DNA from: Tridacna crocea
Taxonomy: Eukaryota; Mollusca; Bivalvia; Cardiida; Cardiidae
Direction of reading: 5' to 3'
NCBI GenBank assembly: GCA_943736015.1
Contig: OX031063.1
Span: 40,874,672-40,938,671 of the forward strand
DNA: 64,000 bases
Under the pieces are notes generated by a model. It did no database searches. It saw nothing but the letters and a program-made list of their open reading frames with translations, and was not told the DNA's origin. Below, one piece after another: positions 1-11,127 of this stretch. Position 1 is the first letter of the stretch, and the number at the start of each line of letters is the position of its first letter. Made by a program: the position numbers and the translations under genes.

Positions 1-14
1 CAGGGTTAAGTAGC

Positions 15-242
15 TTAACCCTTTCCCAAACAATCCCTGGTTTTTACGGGTCCGGAATGGTTGCTTTTTGAAAACATTGTGGGAAAAGGGGAAAATGCTG
101 TTAACCAGCATTTTCTCCTTTTTCCACAGTGTTTTCTACCCTATCATAGACAGAAATCATCTTTTCAGCAAGAGTTGAATTGTCGTCTACAAATGCTTTC
201 AATTGGTCTAGTCCAAAAGTTTGTCGTTTGGGAAAGGGTTAG
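15..242 (+). mobile_element. piggyBac-like palindromic MITE, copy 1 (family M1)
   Basis: It starts TTAA-CCCTTTCCCAAACAATCCC and ends TTTGGGAAAGGGTTAG, so the ends are inverted copies; the right TTAA has mutated to TTAG. The centre (about 72-132) is a hairpin with arms beginning gaaaacattgtgggaaaagg and a short gttaaccagc apex. TTAA targets with CCC-starting ends are typical of piggyBac-superfamily elements. There is no transposase, so it is non-autonomous. M1 orientation is defined here as plus when the AATCCC end is on the left. Confidence 0.85.
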
Positions 243-529
243 TTGTTGTATTGTTTTGTGAATGTTAATTGATCGTCATGTGTAATGATAATTAAAAATA
301 AACACATTAGCAAACGCGGTTGTTTCTACTCCGAGGTTTTCACATTTAAATCGTATCACGATTTCCTCACATTGAAATGTTAGTAATGTCTCTTCTGCGT
401 TTCAAAGTATCGTAAACGCTGAAGTTCTTCAGTGCCTTGCCTAAACATATACTATATCAAGCGGGAAACCAACCAGAATTTCCATAGTCCATATGCACAA
501 ACCATTCTAAATCGCATTTGTAGACTAAT
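243..529. other. No recognisable feature
   Basis: AT-rich sequence with only short chance ORFs. I see no gene or repeat shared with the rest of the window. Confidence 0.6.
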
Positions 530-660
530 TTTCAAGAATTCTCTATGTGGCTTGCAACACATGAAAAGAGACATGTTGACTTTTTCTTTCGTAACGTGTC
601 GTTTCGGGTCAGCCCGCGCAGTCCGCGCGGGTTAATCCGTAACTACACTTTCCATTTCTG
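530..660 (-). mobile_element. G+C-rich palindromic MITE (family M3), copy a
   Basis: A hairpin at 601-643 (gcccgcgcagtccgcgcggg) is flanked by a gcttgcaacacatgaaaag segment. The same segment appears inverted beside the M3 copies at 660-845 and 31440-31645. G+C is far higher than in the surrounding DNA. Confidence 0.6.
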
Positions 661-845
661 TTGTAGTTTTCTGTTTAGCGCAAGTCTAGTGTAGCAAAAA
701 ATCTATTGTTGTCGTAAAGAACCGTGTCGGATTAGCCTACGCGGACTGCGCAGGCTTATCCGAGACGATCCTTACGCAAAATTTTAATGTCTGAATGCCA
801 TCTTCGTGTGTTGTAGGCCAATTATAAATGCAGTGTGTTCTTCAA
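660..845 (+). mobile_element. G+C-rich palindromic MITE (family M3), copy b
   Basis: The hairpin at about 711-770 reads ggattagcctacgcgg, then ccgcgcagg-type complements and ttatccgagac. Upstream gtagttttctgtttagcg and downstream tcttcgtgtgttgtaggc match the copy at 31440-31645. This and the previous copy lie head to head. Confidence 0.65.
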
Positions 846-849
846 AAAG

Positions 850-955
850 GAGAGTGATGTGGGATAGGTCATTAACCTCTTATCCCAGAGGTTTCAGGTT
901 TTAATCCCGGGATGTGCATGGTCAACCTCCGGGCCTACCCACAATTTAGCGCGAA
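850..955 (+). mobile_element. tRNA-derived SINE head, fragment
   Basis: ggataggtcattaacctc resembles an RNA polymerase III A box and aggttttaatcccgggatg resembles a B box, spaced as in a tRNA. The body and tail are not clear. It may be a decayed SINE. Confidence 0.4.
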
Positions 956-1384
956 AACCGGATATGTTTTCCGAAATAAATAATTGAGAGTGATTGATGG
1001 ACATGTAGTTTGTACAAACTACTTTGACAATCGATGTAAAAAAAAGAGAGAGAGAAAAATAATGTAATTAGCTACTCCACCTCTCAATCCTTTTGCGGAA
1101 ATATGCAAGAATTTGTATTGTTTGGTAAAGGTTTATCGGTATACTGTTTTTTGTACATATTATCATTTCAGCAAGTTTTGTCAACTGCTCTTAGTGACCT
1201 TCCCTGTATTTAAACGCCATTAAACGACATTCAATCATTCATGTGCCGGTTCACTCCATTTGGTTTTGCTTTCTGTATTTTGAAAAGACATTAACAGCAA
1301 AAAGTAAGCTGAATTGTTAGATAATGAAACGAAAATACAACAAAAGTTTTTACCCAGCCTTTTGGTCCTATCCTTTTTGAAACT

Positions 1385-1770
1385 ATGATTTTTTTGAAGT
1401 ATTTGTCGAAGACAATACCACTTTGAGTTCAGGATTGAATTTTGATAACCATGTATCTTATTTTGTGCAAAGCCAAAGAAAATACATGTAAACCCAGTTA
1501 AACTCATTTTTTCTCAGGCAAATGACTTTTATGGTGGCACTCAGATATGTAATTTGAAATGGCACATTAAAATACATTGGGCGAGGCCATCGATCGTTGA
1601 GATACTTATTTTTGATTGAAAATAGCTTTTCTCGCTCATAGCCTTTTATTGGCCCAATGATAAAAATTTGCCAACTGACCCTGGGCTTTTTCGTTCTTAA
1701 ACCAATTCGTTCCACTCCATTAGATTGCTCATGAATATTTATAGATCGATGTATATACCGTTACTGACGC
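1385..1770 (-). repeat. Dispersed repeat R1, copy 1
   Basis: This stretch matches 47020-47430 throughout. Shared words include attttgtgcaaagcc, gcactcagatatgtaatt, gaggccatcgatsgttga and caatnngttycgtt. Divergence is moderate. The short ORFs here are broken in the second copy, so it does not look like a conserved gene. Strand is arbitrary. Confidence 0.6.
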
Positions 1771-1852
1771 GTCACCACGAGTTACTTGCCTTTCCACCCG
1801 ACCATTTTTCCCAATCCTGTATTATACCCGAATAGTGAAAGTGTCATATTAT

Positions 1853-2081
1853 TTAACCCTTTACTCCATGGATACTCATTTTGACGTATCAACAACAGAC
1901 AGCTTTTGAAAACATTGTGGGAAAAGGAGAAATTGTTTGTGACGAGCAATTTCTCCTTTTCCCACAATGTTTTCCTCTTAATCAAATATTTGTATCCTCA
2001 TTTGTCCATATTTCTGACATCATATCTTTTTTGCTGCTAAAATGGAAGAGCCTCAAATTAGCATATCAGGCAAAGGGTTAA
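1853..2081. mobile_element. M1 MITE, ACTCCAT end variant
   Basis: TTAA is present at both ends (TTAACCCTTTACTCCATGG and GGCAAAGGGTTAA). The central hairpin has the gacgagcaatttctcc apex instead of the common gctggtaaccagc. The end sequences match the copy at 9673-9901, which marks a distinct subfamily. Confidence 0.85.
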
Positions 2082-2280
2082 ATGGATCACACCCTAAACG
2101 CGATAAATGAGACAAACAACCTAAAACGGCCGTGCCGTTAGTTTTATCAATTATCTATAACACGCACAAAAAAGAACTGTTGTTTTATCAATTTTTCGGT
2201 GGACTTTAGAGAGTAAAGCGGTATCATAAGCGCTGTCTCCTGCCGGGCATGTTGATAGAGCTTTTTGTATGCAGACTGCA

Positions 2281-2505
2281 TTAACCCTTTGGCTACCAAG
2301 CGCGATTCAATGACCTTTTGCAGATATAGAGTCAGATCACACCAGGAAGAACGTGCAGTCTGATCCTAGATCTACACTATCCGATACGGAGATATTTTTC
2401 CTCGAGATATTCCTTTGAAATAACTTTTGAGGTTTTACTATCAGCTTTAAAAGTAGCATTTAATTTATTTAGTACTATAAGGTTTAACTTGAAATAAACA
2501 AATAC
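2281..2505 (+). mobile_element. GATC-rich palindromic MITE (family M2), copy a
   Basis: It starts TTAACCCTTTGGC and contains a decayed hairpin at 2330-2390 (agtcagatcacacc, aacgtgcagtctgatcc, gatctacactatcc). The tail gttttactatcagctttaaa is shared with 12480. Family M2 also has TTAACCC ends but a different hairpin core from M1. Confidence 0.6.
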
Positions 2506-3419
2506 CCCCCTCCATTCCTACGGAAATTAGCGCAAATATGCCGTTAAAGTGGGACCTGTTAACCCAGGTTACATAATAATGCATTAAAAAAAAATGTTCG
2601 AGCAGAAAAATGCATCTTTTGGCGCCAGTAATTAGAACAGTTACCCTCCGTCACAGCTTTTAACAATTCCAAACCTTTACAGGTGATCAACGTAAGACTA
2701 AACGGGATAAACACTTAATTTATAACTAATTATGACACGTGTGTTAGTCGGTGCCTAAAAAGAACACAACACCGTTTCATATAGATCATCCACTTTGACG
2801 GAGAAATACTGAGATCGAACGAACACCCAGCTAACCCTTGACTAGCTTTCCAATGAAAACAAGTATAGCACGTATTCGCTTCCAGAAAATGAATCTCTAA
2901 CACATTTCTTTTCTAGAGGGAATGGAAGGTTTGAAATTTGAATTAAACTTTGTTATTACGATAGTCATCTTATAAGGTAGTTCAAACAGGAACATCGGAA
3001 ACATGCAACTATACAGATTTTTAAAAAATGTCATTTCAAAGTTAAGATTTTCGCTATAAATTCAAAATGTATGATGTCCCAGTTTTTTGTTGGTAGACTG
3101 TCTCTGTCTTTTAGCAGATACTGGAAGGATTTTTCTGAAAAATTATCACATTAATAGTTTAAATACTTAGTAAATCAAACCACAGATTCCTTGACTTAGA
3201 GCCTGTACGTTACAAACTTAGCTACAGAATTCCGCAAACATTGGTTGAATAATCAGACATAAAAATAGGAAAGGTCTACTGCAGGTATATTGATGTTATC
3301 CCTCCCACCCCATTTTTTACAACACTGAATCTTTCACCAACTCTTTACGAAACAAAAATTTGAGACGTGCACAAATTGATAGTCTTTATAACAATTTGAA
3401 TGTGGCTTAAAAATGAAAT
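2506..3419. other. No gene recognised
   Basis: AT-rich DNA with no long ORF, no tRNA-like box pair and no match to other repeats in the window that I could find. Confidence 0.6.
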
Positions 3420-3560
3420 TTTCTTTAGGAAAGGTAGCAAGGGAAAAGGAGAAAAGGTTGGTTACTAGAACTTTATCCCTTTTCAACAACGTTTTTAAAA
3501 ACTATATTTCTACTGGTCGTAAAAAGCTTGGGTTATGTGGCATAGCATTTTAAATAGTTA
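3420..3560 (+). mobile_element. Decayed M1 MITE
   Basis: gcaagggaaaaggagaaaagg ttggttactag and the complementary arm ctttatcccttttcaacaacgttt are the M1 hairpin with mutations. The gggttatgtggcatagc segment resembles the right end. No intact TTAA ends. Confidence 0.5.
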
Positions 3561-3639
3561 CTGCGAATGTTTTCACCCAACGACAACACTTTGGACTCGT
3601 CCTGATACTTACCATATGTCTTTGAAAAAGAAAATACCA

Positions 3640-4800
3640 CTTCAGCGTTCTCAACGCTTTGATTTACCTCAGTGATATCTGTTTACAATTAATTACCATA
3701 TGGTGCATTTTTATTCTAGTGAGATCTTACCTTGAATTCCAATTTCAAATATTGGCGGGTATAATTATCATGAGATACAAGGGAGATTAGGCCTGTATAC
3801 CTAACGCCTGTTTAGAAAAATATTAATTTGTCTAAATGTTTTTTTTTATGCCTGATGGCATGTCGTTTTCAGAAAAGTTAAAAATTAACAATTTGACCAT
3901 ATGAATTGATTCAAATTCGTTATCCTAGATGAAAAATTATCGTTTGTCATACATACCCTCAGATCGTCTCTACAGACGTAACCGTGTTTATTCGTCCTCG
4001 GTTTTACGCTTGCTCTTGGCTGGCATTTTTCTGTAAGGTGCACAGGCATATACAGACCAGACCGGACAGGAAGAGGCGGTTCCATGTTCCGTCTTCTGCA
4101 GATAACTGTGCACATACTATAGCCGCAGTCATTTAACACTACCGGAACTGGCCAAAGCGAGGCTTTGGGTGGAGCCTGTCTCTTGTAGGTGTACCTTCCA
4201 AGGAATGTGGCTATTTACGACGTGAAGCAGTCGCAAATAAGCTCTTTCCTCTTCAATAAGGGAGGCAACTCTGGCATTACTAATTACAAAATTTTGTACG
4301 AGTTGCTTCCCTTTGACCATTATTCGTTCACCGTTCTCTTTCAAGTGTCTTACTTTGTGAACAAAAATCAGTTCAGAACAAAGAGCAAAGCAAAAACTCA
4401 GATAAAATGGACGAAAATAGGCTGAAGATGCAAGAAAGAAACGGAAATTGGGTAAAAAGTCCTGAACATGTGTGTAACGAAAATCAGTTGATACGAAATG
4501 AACGAGCGGGAAATAATCAAAGGAAATTTAAAAGAAAGCCAGATAGTTTTTCCTTGGTATCTTGTGATTGGACTGGTGCTTCGGGTTTTAAGTCATGGGT
4601 AATTTTTAAAAACAAAAATCGCGTGTATCCTCACATATGAACTGTAAATACCCCCCACAAAATACATGAAACATTGACGAGTTTTATGTGCACAGTATCC
4701 GGATTGTAGATATATTCGGGTAAAAGATTGGCTTTGTAGAAGAAGTGTAAAAGTCCTGTTCATAGAACACTTCATTTAATTTTGGAAAAATAAATAACAC
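3640..4800. repeat. Dispersed duplicate segment R2, copy 1
   Basis: 3640-4400 matches 14210-15000 almost end to end. Shared words include caatttgaccatatgaa, atcgtctctacagacg, accgtgtttattcgtcctcg and ataagggaggcaact. 4640-4790 matches 16640-16780 (cagtatccggattgtagat), so the second copy seems to carry about 1.6 kb of extra DNA between the two blocks. Short ORFs in it (3885-4139 minus and others) are interrupted in the other copy. No protein family is recognised. Confidence 0.65.
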
Positions 4801-4829
4801 AAAAAATAAAGGAAGGGTTTGATAAGCAT

Positions 4830-5030
4830 TTTACTATTTAGCAGATGACGAACTTTTTGACTGCATCAACGTGAAAGTTTAGCAGACGACAAATCTAAAA
4901 GTTTGTCAAAAGGTAACTTCTGTCTTTGATATGATAAGAAAACACTGTGGTAAAGTGAAAAAAATGCTGGATAAGAGTATTTCTCCTATTTCCATACTGG
5001 TTTCAAAAGAACATAGAATTTTTAAGGATG
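4830..5030 (-). mobile_element. Decayed M1 MITE
   Basis: gcagacgacaaatctaaaag (right-end block) precedes a mutated hairpin, gaaaacactgtggtaaagtg with tatttctcctatttccatac. The ends are not clear. Confidence 0.5.
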
Positions 5031-5399
5031 TTTGAAGCTTAGTCTCAATAATGAAACGATTTGGTGATATTTTTCATATTTGGACATTTATTGTGTACCA
5101 AGTCCATTATAAATTTTCTAGTAGGGTCTACTTAGCAAACGTAGAGCGCTATACAGACTTTCTGTTTCGTTGGTTAAATCTGTATTGCAGCAAAATGCAA
5201 CTGAGATTTTAATAATAAACATGACCAAAGACAACAAACCTTTCATTACATAAAGAGCTTGTAGAAGTCATTTATTACATGTAAATCTCAGAAAAAACAC
5301 TGGAGAAATTTATGGATGGTGGCCATTTTGCGTGTATTTGGGAACGTGAACAACTCGAGTAATAGACAAAATGCATGGTTTTCTCTGTGTAAAGTTTTC

Positions 5400-5730
5400 A
5401 AATTCAAAATATTTGTATTTCAAATGAAGGGTTAATTGATACTCAAGCAACAGATATGTTTAAATCCTAGTTTTGTGCCCTCTTTGTTAATTTAGGAGAG
5501 GACAAATTTGCGCACAAAATCTGTGCGGAACTTTCAACTGGTTTTGTCTTGATCATCTCTGTACTAGAGGCTACCAGTCAAAAAGTATGTTCATAGCCTT
5601 TGGGGACAGTTATCTGTACTAGTTTGAAACTGTGAACTGCATGGTGAATTGTTACATGCATGCATGATCATCCGTGATGCAGGTGGTCAACAGGTTTTGT
5701 ACATAAACCTGGGTCCTTATTGACCAAATC
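5400..5730. repeat. Dispersed repeat R3, copy 1
   Basis: It matches 27915-28120: shared caaatcctarttytgtgc, aaactgtgcgga-type, ttttgatcrtctc and ctttggrgacag words in the same order. No ORF is shared, so it is likely an old unclassified mobile element. Confidence 0.55.
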
Positions 5731-5989
5731 TGAAGTCATCAGCTCTATAACATGGTTTCCAAACTTACTGTCAGACTGAAAGAAACATTTTGTATGTTTG
5801 TTTTGGCCTTAGGGTGCTGAAGCGTTGTCAGCCTATGTATTCATGTAGATAATTTCTTAAATTTTCTTTATGTGTAAGATAAAATGCAGTTGGAATGATA
5901 GAATTTGCCATAAAAAGGCAGATCTCCAGATAGAGGGAGTGATTTTGATTTCGATAGATTTGAAACACCATCATTCCTTCTTATCTTGA

Positions 5990-6070
5990 GCTCTGAAAAG
6001 GGCAGAATACATTGTTGGAAAAGGAGAAAATGTCATTTACCATGATGTTTTAAAAACAAGAAAAGTCTTC
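5990..6070 (+). mobile_element. M1 hairpin remnant
   Basis: gaatacattgttggaaaagg and agaaaatgtcatttaccatg recall the left arm and apex; the right arm is missing after the apex. Confidence 0.4.
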
Positions 6071-6114
6071 AGAAAAGATAGCTGGCGTACAAGGTACTGA
6101 AATATGAATGTTGG

Positions 6115-6300
6115 AATTGTTTTGTGGCTTGATCAGTATGAAGTAAAATAATGAGAAATGACTGGCAAGTTATTGCCTTTGTTCATCACTGTTTTTAATT
6201 TTGTTGAAAAATAATTGATCTATTGGGTTGTTGGGTGATGCTCAATGCTCGTAAATAATTTGGTGTGATAAATGTTCAAGAAAATATGGCAGCAAATTTT
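6115..6300. repeat. Duplicate segment R4, copy 1
   Basis: It matches 8530-8710: shared tgttgaaaa, tctattg-gttattgggtgatgct, aatgttcaagaaaatatggc. The two copies lie in the same orientation 2.4 kb apart. Confidence 0.6.
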
Positions 6301-6673
6301 TCATATCACGCACAATCAGTTGAATATCTTCTCTATACATGTATTAGCATTTGCTGCATAAGATCTAATGCCTGAATTTTTTTTTATCACTTCAGTAGAA
6401 ATGCATGTCACACCTTCCATAAATAAAGAAGTGGAGTACAAGATATGATACCCGGGAGTCAAACAAGATACTAATGCGGCATATTTCTCAGCCAAGTGGT
6501 GTAAAAGTTTGATGATCAACAGACAGCGATGTACTGAACAATATTTAGAGAGAAATGGATGAATACTTAAGTGGAAAGTTGCTTTGGTGGACGGTAGCAC
6601 GCAGCATAGCTCCAGATAGAGAATTTTTTATTTCAAAATTGAAAATACATGTATTATGAATTCTTCACTAATT

Positions 6674-6740
6674 CCTATGTTGTGTGTATTCATTAGAATT
6701 GTCTCATTGAGACAATTCTAATGAGTATCCACAACATAAG
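6674..6740. repeat. Palindrome P1, copy 1
   Basis: A 67 bp near-perfect inverted repeat: cctatgttgtg, cattagaattgtctca, then tgagacaattctaatg and cacaacataagg. A second copy with changes lies at 21186-21252. It is probably the core of a small foldback element. Confidence 0.75.
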
Positions 6741-6744
6741 GTTT

Positions 6745-6970
6745 TGAAGAAAATTAAAGGATTAAATAGAAAACCATCATTCCCTCTTATCTGGAGCTCT
6801 GACTTGGGAAAGCATGAAAGTCTTGAACAGAAACTGTTTTTGCTGAACTCAAACTTAAGTGCAAGAAAAGTGACAGTTACAAATGGTGTCCTTGTGTGTG
6901 AAAGGTTTGGACCTGAGCTGTGTATTCAAGACAGGGGTGTGGAAATCCTGTGTCCAACTCGTCAGACTCG
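6745..6970 (+). pseudogene. Relic of a CENP-B/Tigger-type DNA-binding domain
   Basis: The translated stretch NSNLSARKVTVTN then ELCIQD aligns at DNA level with the better preserved relic at 18239-18560 (tcaaacttaagtgcaagaaa versus tcagacttaagttcaagaaa; gagctgtgtattcaaga versus gagctggggattcagga). Conserved Tigger landmarks further along are missing. It is short and eroded, so I treat it as a dead transposon fragment. Confidence 0.45.
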
Positions 6971-7133
6971 GAAAAATTTGTTTTTGGACAAATTACTTTT
7001 TTCAGTCTAATTGCGAACATTTGGTCTACCTCAGCAATCACCATATACGATAGGGTCAGTATGAGATTCGTCTATTTTTGCACATTGTTTTTTTTTTTGC
7101 TTTTGAAAATGTCTGCATAATGTCAAGGTCATT

Positions 7134-7310
7134 GGTATTGATTAACTCATTACCAAACGACAACATTTTTGGCTTGCCCAAATCGAATACATTTCCAGAC
7201 GACAAAATAAAAGTGACTTGTTTGTGAAGGGTAGAAAATATTGAGGAAAAAGGAGAAAATACCAGCATTTTCTCGTTTTCCCACTATGTTTTCTAAAGTT
7301 TTTTTTTTAT
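7134..7310 (-). mobile_element. M1 MITE, truncated
   Basis: It starts at a TTAA-like end (gattaactcattaccaaacgac), has the gacaaaataaaagtgact right-end block and a hairpin (gaggaaaaaggagaaaa, ttttctcgttttcccac). The other end is lost in a T-rich stretch after about 7300. Confidence 0.65.
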
Positions 7311-7381
7311 TATTATCATTTCAGCACTGATTCAAATATCTTTAACAACAATGAATGTCACACATTTCAGCCTGAATCTGA

Positions 7382-7645
7382 TTGTACAGCTTTGGTCTGA
7401 ATGGACAGTGGTTAAGCCAATACTGTAAATGTGGATATATATGTGTTACAAAAAATTTGCGAATTACAGATAATGGACAATCTGCACACCAAAATGTTTG
7501 CAAACTCAAGGCCCTTGATTATCTTTTTGTCGGTATTCTTGTAAAAGGTGTGAACAGAAAAGTTCACAAATTTTCAAAATTCACGAAATCACAGAAATGT
7601 CCATTTTGCAAAAATTTCCAGTTATACAGTATCTCCTCTGCCTGA
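7382..7645 (+). other. Unrecognised short ORF, probably not a gene
   Basis: An 87-codon frame with two CxxC-like pairs (CKCGYIC and CPFCKNF). I recognise no family. It lies in repeat-rich DNA and has no splice or promoter support. Confidence 0.12.
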
Positions 7646-7794
7646 AACTGTCACAAACAGAAACAATTTTGCAGCGATCAATTAATGCATAAAATTGAGG
7701 TAAATGGACTGTTTTTTTTTTTGTATAAAATATTTAAAGCAAACAGAAAGTTACAAGTCTTGAGACCTTGAAAGCATCTACCAGCTCAAAACAT

Positions 7795-8430
7795 AAATAA
7801 ACAAGAGGGCCAAGATGGCCCTGGATCGCTCACCTGAATTTTTGAGAGGACCATAGCCATTTTTTTTTTTTTTGAGGTATTGAAACAATGGAAACAAAAT
7901 CATTATTTTGCCAAGTAATTTTCAAAAGGTCACCTGTATAAGTCCTTATAAAATCTGACCAGCAGTTTCAGAAAAGAAGAATTTTTAGGAGTTTTATAAT
8001 TTCTGTACAGTGCCCCCATTCACCAGAGCCATGTTTCTAGATGAATCAAAATTTCGTGAAAAAATTTTGAAAAAGGTCACCAAAGAATCATTGCTGTGAA
8101 ATTGTTTTATAATCTGACCACAGGTTTCAGAGAAGAAGAATTTCCAAGAATTTCTTCATTTCCATATATTGCAAGTAGCCCCCATTCACCAGTCAATTCA
8201 CGGACAATTTTTGAAAAGGGTCACCCAAGGAACATCTCTGTGAAATTATTTCAAAATCTGACCAGCAGTTTCAGAGAAGAAGAATTTTTAAGAATTTCTT
8301 CATTTCCCTATAGTGCAAGTAGCCCCCATTCACCAGAGCCATGTTTCTTGAGTCAATTTATTATTTCAAAATCTGACCAGTGGTCTCAGAGAAGAAGAAT
8401 TTCCAAGAATTTCTTCATTTCCCTAATTTT
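7795..8430 (+). repeat. Mollusc-type dispersed repeat with internal tandem copies
   Basis: It begins aacaagagggccaagatggc and then cctggatcgctcacctga, a word order I associate with a widespread molluscan repeat (recollection, not checked). Units of about 130 bp then follow at roughly 7925-8040, 8050-8180, 8200-8330 and 8340-8425. Each carries aaaatctgacca, tttcagagaagaagaattt and agtagcccccattcacca. Confidence 0.6.
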
Positions 8431-8529
8431 AAACGTTCTGCGCTATGCTCTTTCTTTATTGAACAACAAATAACTTTGATTGAATACATTGTCGTTTAGT
8501 AATAAGTTAAATAAAACATTGAAAATCTT

Positions 8530-8710
8530 TTATTGCTCAAAATAAAGTACGATAATGAATGGTAAACTGGCAAGCAATTATCTTTTTTTTCATCACCATT
8601 GTTTAAATTTGTTTTGTTGAAAAGCAGTATCTATTGCGTTATTGGGTGATGCTCAGTGCTTGGAAATAATGGTTTCATCAATGTTCAAGAAAATATGGCG
8701 GCAGGGGCCT
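8530..8710. repeat. Duplicate segment R4, copy 2
   Basis: Partner of 6115-6300, better preserved at the gcgttattgggtgatgctca end. Confidence 0.6.
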
Positions 8711-9144
8711 GCCAATATGCATGTGAATATTGTTTACAAATCGCAAATTAAAATCTATTTGTTCTGTCTGAGTATGTACAAAGAAGTAGGTCAAACGCCA
8801 CTGCATTCAACTACCTTCCAAAAAAGCTCTACCTCAGATTTTTTTTTACTGATACAGCATATGAAAGGTTTGAAAATTTCTTTTTTTCATTTCAGATTTG
8901 AGTTGCCCGGGGAGTTAATGGTTGTCTTGTAACGTTTGCAGCACTTAAACTTTACAAACATTCAAGACGAAACATATGTGGGACACTGAAGAAACAGAAT
9001 TAGCATTCAAACATCTACCATATTGTAGAACTATTGTGAAGTCATTTATGAAGAAACAGATTCAGCTAGTTGTATGTCCCTTTCAGAAGATAACTACCAT
9101 GTGTAGAAACTTAGTACTTTGATTCTATAAAAAGAACAAAATGC

Positions 9145-9355
9145 TTAACCCTTTACCAAACAAACCCTAGTTTTTATGACCCTGAGATAGAAGCCTTTTG
9201 AAAATGTTGTGGTTACCAGCATTTTCTCCTTTTCCCACTCTGTTTTCTACCCTGCTGGAAAAAAAATCAGTTTTTCATTTAGGTTTTTATTTTGTCGTCT
9301 GCAAGTGCTTTCAATTTGGACCAGTCTAAAATTTTGTCGTTTGGAATAGGGTTAA
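9145..9355 (+). mobile_element. M1 MITE, left hairpin arm partly deleted
   Basis: Both TTAA ends are intact (TTAACCCTTTACCAAACAAACCC and TTTGGAATAGGGTTAA). The left arm jumps from gaaaatgttgtgg straight to ttaccagcattttctcc, so one side of the hairpin is mostly missing. Confidence 0.8.
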
Positions 9356-9388
9356 CTCATAATAACTGAGACTACAAAATTTTCCAAG

Positions 9389-9620
9389 TTAACCCTTTAA
9401 CACACAATGCCGACTTTTGATGCTCCTGGAAAAGAAGCCTTTGGAAAACATTGTTGCAAAAGGAGAAAATGCTGGTAATCATATATTTTTTTCCTTTTTC
9501 CACAATGTTTTCTACCCTATTAAAGAAAATTTGCACCCCTGTAGCCACATTGAAATTGATGTCTGCAAATGCTTTCAAGTTGGACATAGGCTAAAATTTT
9601 GTTGTCTGGTAAAGGGCTAA
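9389..9620 (+). mobile_element. M1 MITE
   Basis: Left end TTAACCCTTTAACACACAATGCC; right end GGTAAAGGGCTAA (mutated TTAA). Hairpin arms aaacattgttgcaaaaggag and ttcctttttccacaatgttt. Confidence 0.8.
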
Positions 9621-9672
9621 AATGTTTTGCACACTGTAAATTACATGTAGCTAAAATTATGAGATTCATGAT

Positions 9673-9901
9673 TTAACCCTTTACTCCATAGATACTCATT
9701 TCTACGCATTGCTTGTAGGAGCCTTTGGAAAACATTGTGGCAAAAGGTGAAATTGCTCGTGACAAGCAATTTTACCTTTTGCCACAATGTTTTCTATGCT
9801 ATCAATAGGTGTCATATACACCTAAGATACAGCTTCATCCTTGGTGTTATTTAGGGTCAATTATAGATACCATAGAAGTGCCTTATGGGGTAAAGAGTTA
9901 A
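9673..9901. mobile_element. M1 MITE, ACTCCAT end variant
   Basis: TTAA at both ends. The hairpin has the ttgctcgtgacaagcaatt apex and arms altered to gtggcaaaaggtg / accttttgccac on both sides, a matched change. Sister of 1853-2081. Confidence 0.85.
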
Positions 9902-9990
9902 AAAAGCAGAAAACACTGATGGAAAGGAAAAAATGCTGGTATCTAAGGTTTTTCTCCTCTTCATCCTTCAATGTTTTCAACCCGTTTTGA
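9902..9990 (+). mobile_element. M1 hairpin remnant
   Basis: gaaaacactgatggaaagg, aaatgctggtatct, tttctcctcttcatcc: decayed arms directly abutting the previous copy. Confidence 0.5.
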
Positions 9991-10041
9991 AATCAAATCT
10001 CAAAACATGGAGCTAAATTCAAACTGTCCTCTTCAACTGCT

Positions 10042-10269
10042 TTAACCCTATACCAAGCAATCCTAACTCTTAACAACCCTGAGGAATTTGGACTCTGAAA
10101 ACATTGTGGGTAAAGGAGAAAATGTTGGTAACCAGCATTTTCTCCTTTTCCCACAGTGTTTCCTACCCTGATGGAAACAAACTTCATTCTTTGAGTTTCA
10201 TTTATTTTGTTGTCTGCAAATGCTTTCAGTTTGGACAAGTCTAGAATTTTGTTGTTTGGTAAAGAATTA
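10042..10269 (+). mobile_element. M1 MITE
   Basis: TTAACCCTATACCAAGCAATCC left end; TTTGGTAAAGAATTAC right end with lost TTAA. Hairpin aaacattgtgggtaaaggag / ctccttttcccacagtgttt with apex gttggtaaccagc. Confidence 0.8.
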
Positions 10270-10379
10270 CATTATGGTTGACTGACATGGATTAAGATTT
10301 ATTGTAAATTAATAATTTGTGGCTAAAGTAATATTTGAATAGGGAAAAGGCTAATAATGACGAATTGTGTGGTGCACAG

Positions 10380-10650
10380 AGTAGTAAAGTTTTCTTTGAA
10401 AGGATAGAAAACATTGTGGGAAAATGAGAGAATGGTGCTTTTTAGACCAGTCCAAATTGAAATCATTTGCAGACAACAAATTAAATGTCAACAAAATGTT
10501 GAGATATGTCTTGGAATGGATAAAAAACATTGTGAGAAAAGCAGAAAATGCTAATTACCAGCGTTTCTCTCCTTTTCTTCATTGTTTTCAAAAGCCTTCA
10601 TTATCTGGATTGATAAAACAGGATTATGTGGAAAAAGTTAAATACCTGCT
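10380..10650 (-). mobile_element. Rearranged M1 pieces
   Basis: A left arm (aaaacattgtgggaaaatg) jumps to the reverse-orientation right-end block (ttagaccagtccaaattg, gcagacaacaaattaaatg). A second hairpin then follows (aaaacattgtgagaaaagc, ctccttttcttcattg). It looks like two copies joined through their hairpins. Confidence 0.55.
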
Positions 10651-10689
10651 GATTGTTTTGATTGTATGGTGTTTAGAGCCACTTTAGTA

Positions 10690-10975
10690 TTATTTCAATA
10701 ACATTACAGTGGCCAGTTCACCTATTCATGTTTTCCTGGAATCTCTTTTACCAGTACTTCACACAGTTTTCTTTTCCAAACCCATGGCTGCTTTCCCACA
10801 TAACCATTGCCAAGGCAGTAACCGGTGTTGGGAGAGTAATGATTCCTGTGGCAATGACTATCAGTTATCCCCTAAAAGAAATTGGTCGAGCCAGGGATGG
10901 AACCCACAACCTCTTATTCTCATATCCTGCATGCTACCGAATGAGTTACCAGGGCTTGGCCTCCCTTAGGTATAA
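10690..10975 (-). mobile_element. tRNA-derived SINE, nearly full length
   Basis: On the minus strand the head reads taactcattcggtagcatgc (A box) and gtgggttccatccctggc (B box). A body follows with attgccacaggaatcatt, accggttactgccttggc and tggttatgtgggaaagcagc. The last word recurs in the SINEs at 12010 and 19020. Confidence 0.65.
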
Positions 10976-11120
10976 AGCTTTTGAAAAGATTATGGCAAAA
11001 GAGGAAAATGTAGATGACCTGCATGCTGTTTTTCCCAAGCATTTTTTGCCAACTCAAAACAGTAACCATCCCTTGACCCACATTTGTCAGTTGCAGATGT
11101 TTTCAGTATATTTTGTTTGA
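10976..11120 (+). mobile_element. Truncated M1 MITE
   Basis: gcttttgaaaagattatggc opens the left arm; tttgtcagttgcagatgttt and tttgtttgataaagtattag match the right end. Directly adjoins the SINE. Confidence 0.5.
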
Positions 11121-11127
11121 TAAAGTA

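Noticed and set aside
3885..4344. ORFs of 71-84 aa on the minus strand in R2
   Set aside because: The second copy of R2 (14571-14994) interrupts the same frames, so there is no sign of protein-level conservation.
7382..7645. CxxC-containing ORF as a zinc-binding protein
   Set aside because: Pair spacing fits no known zinc finger and the surrounding DNA is repeat-derived; listed only as an unlikely ORF.
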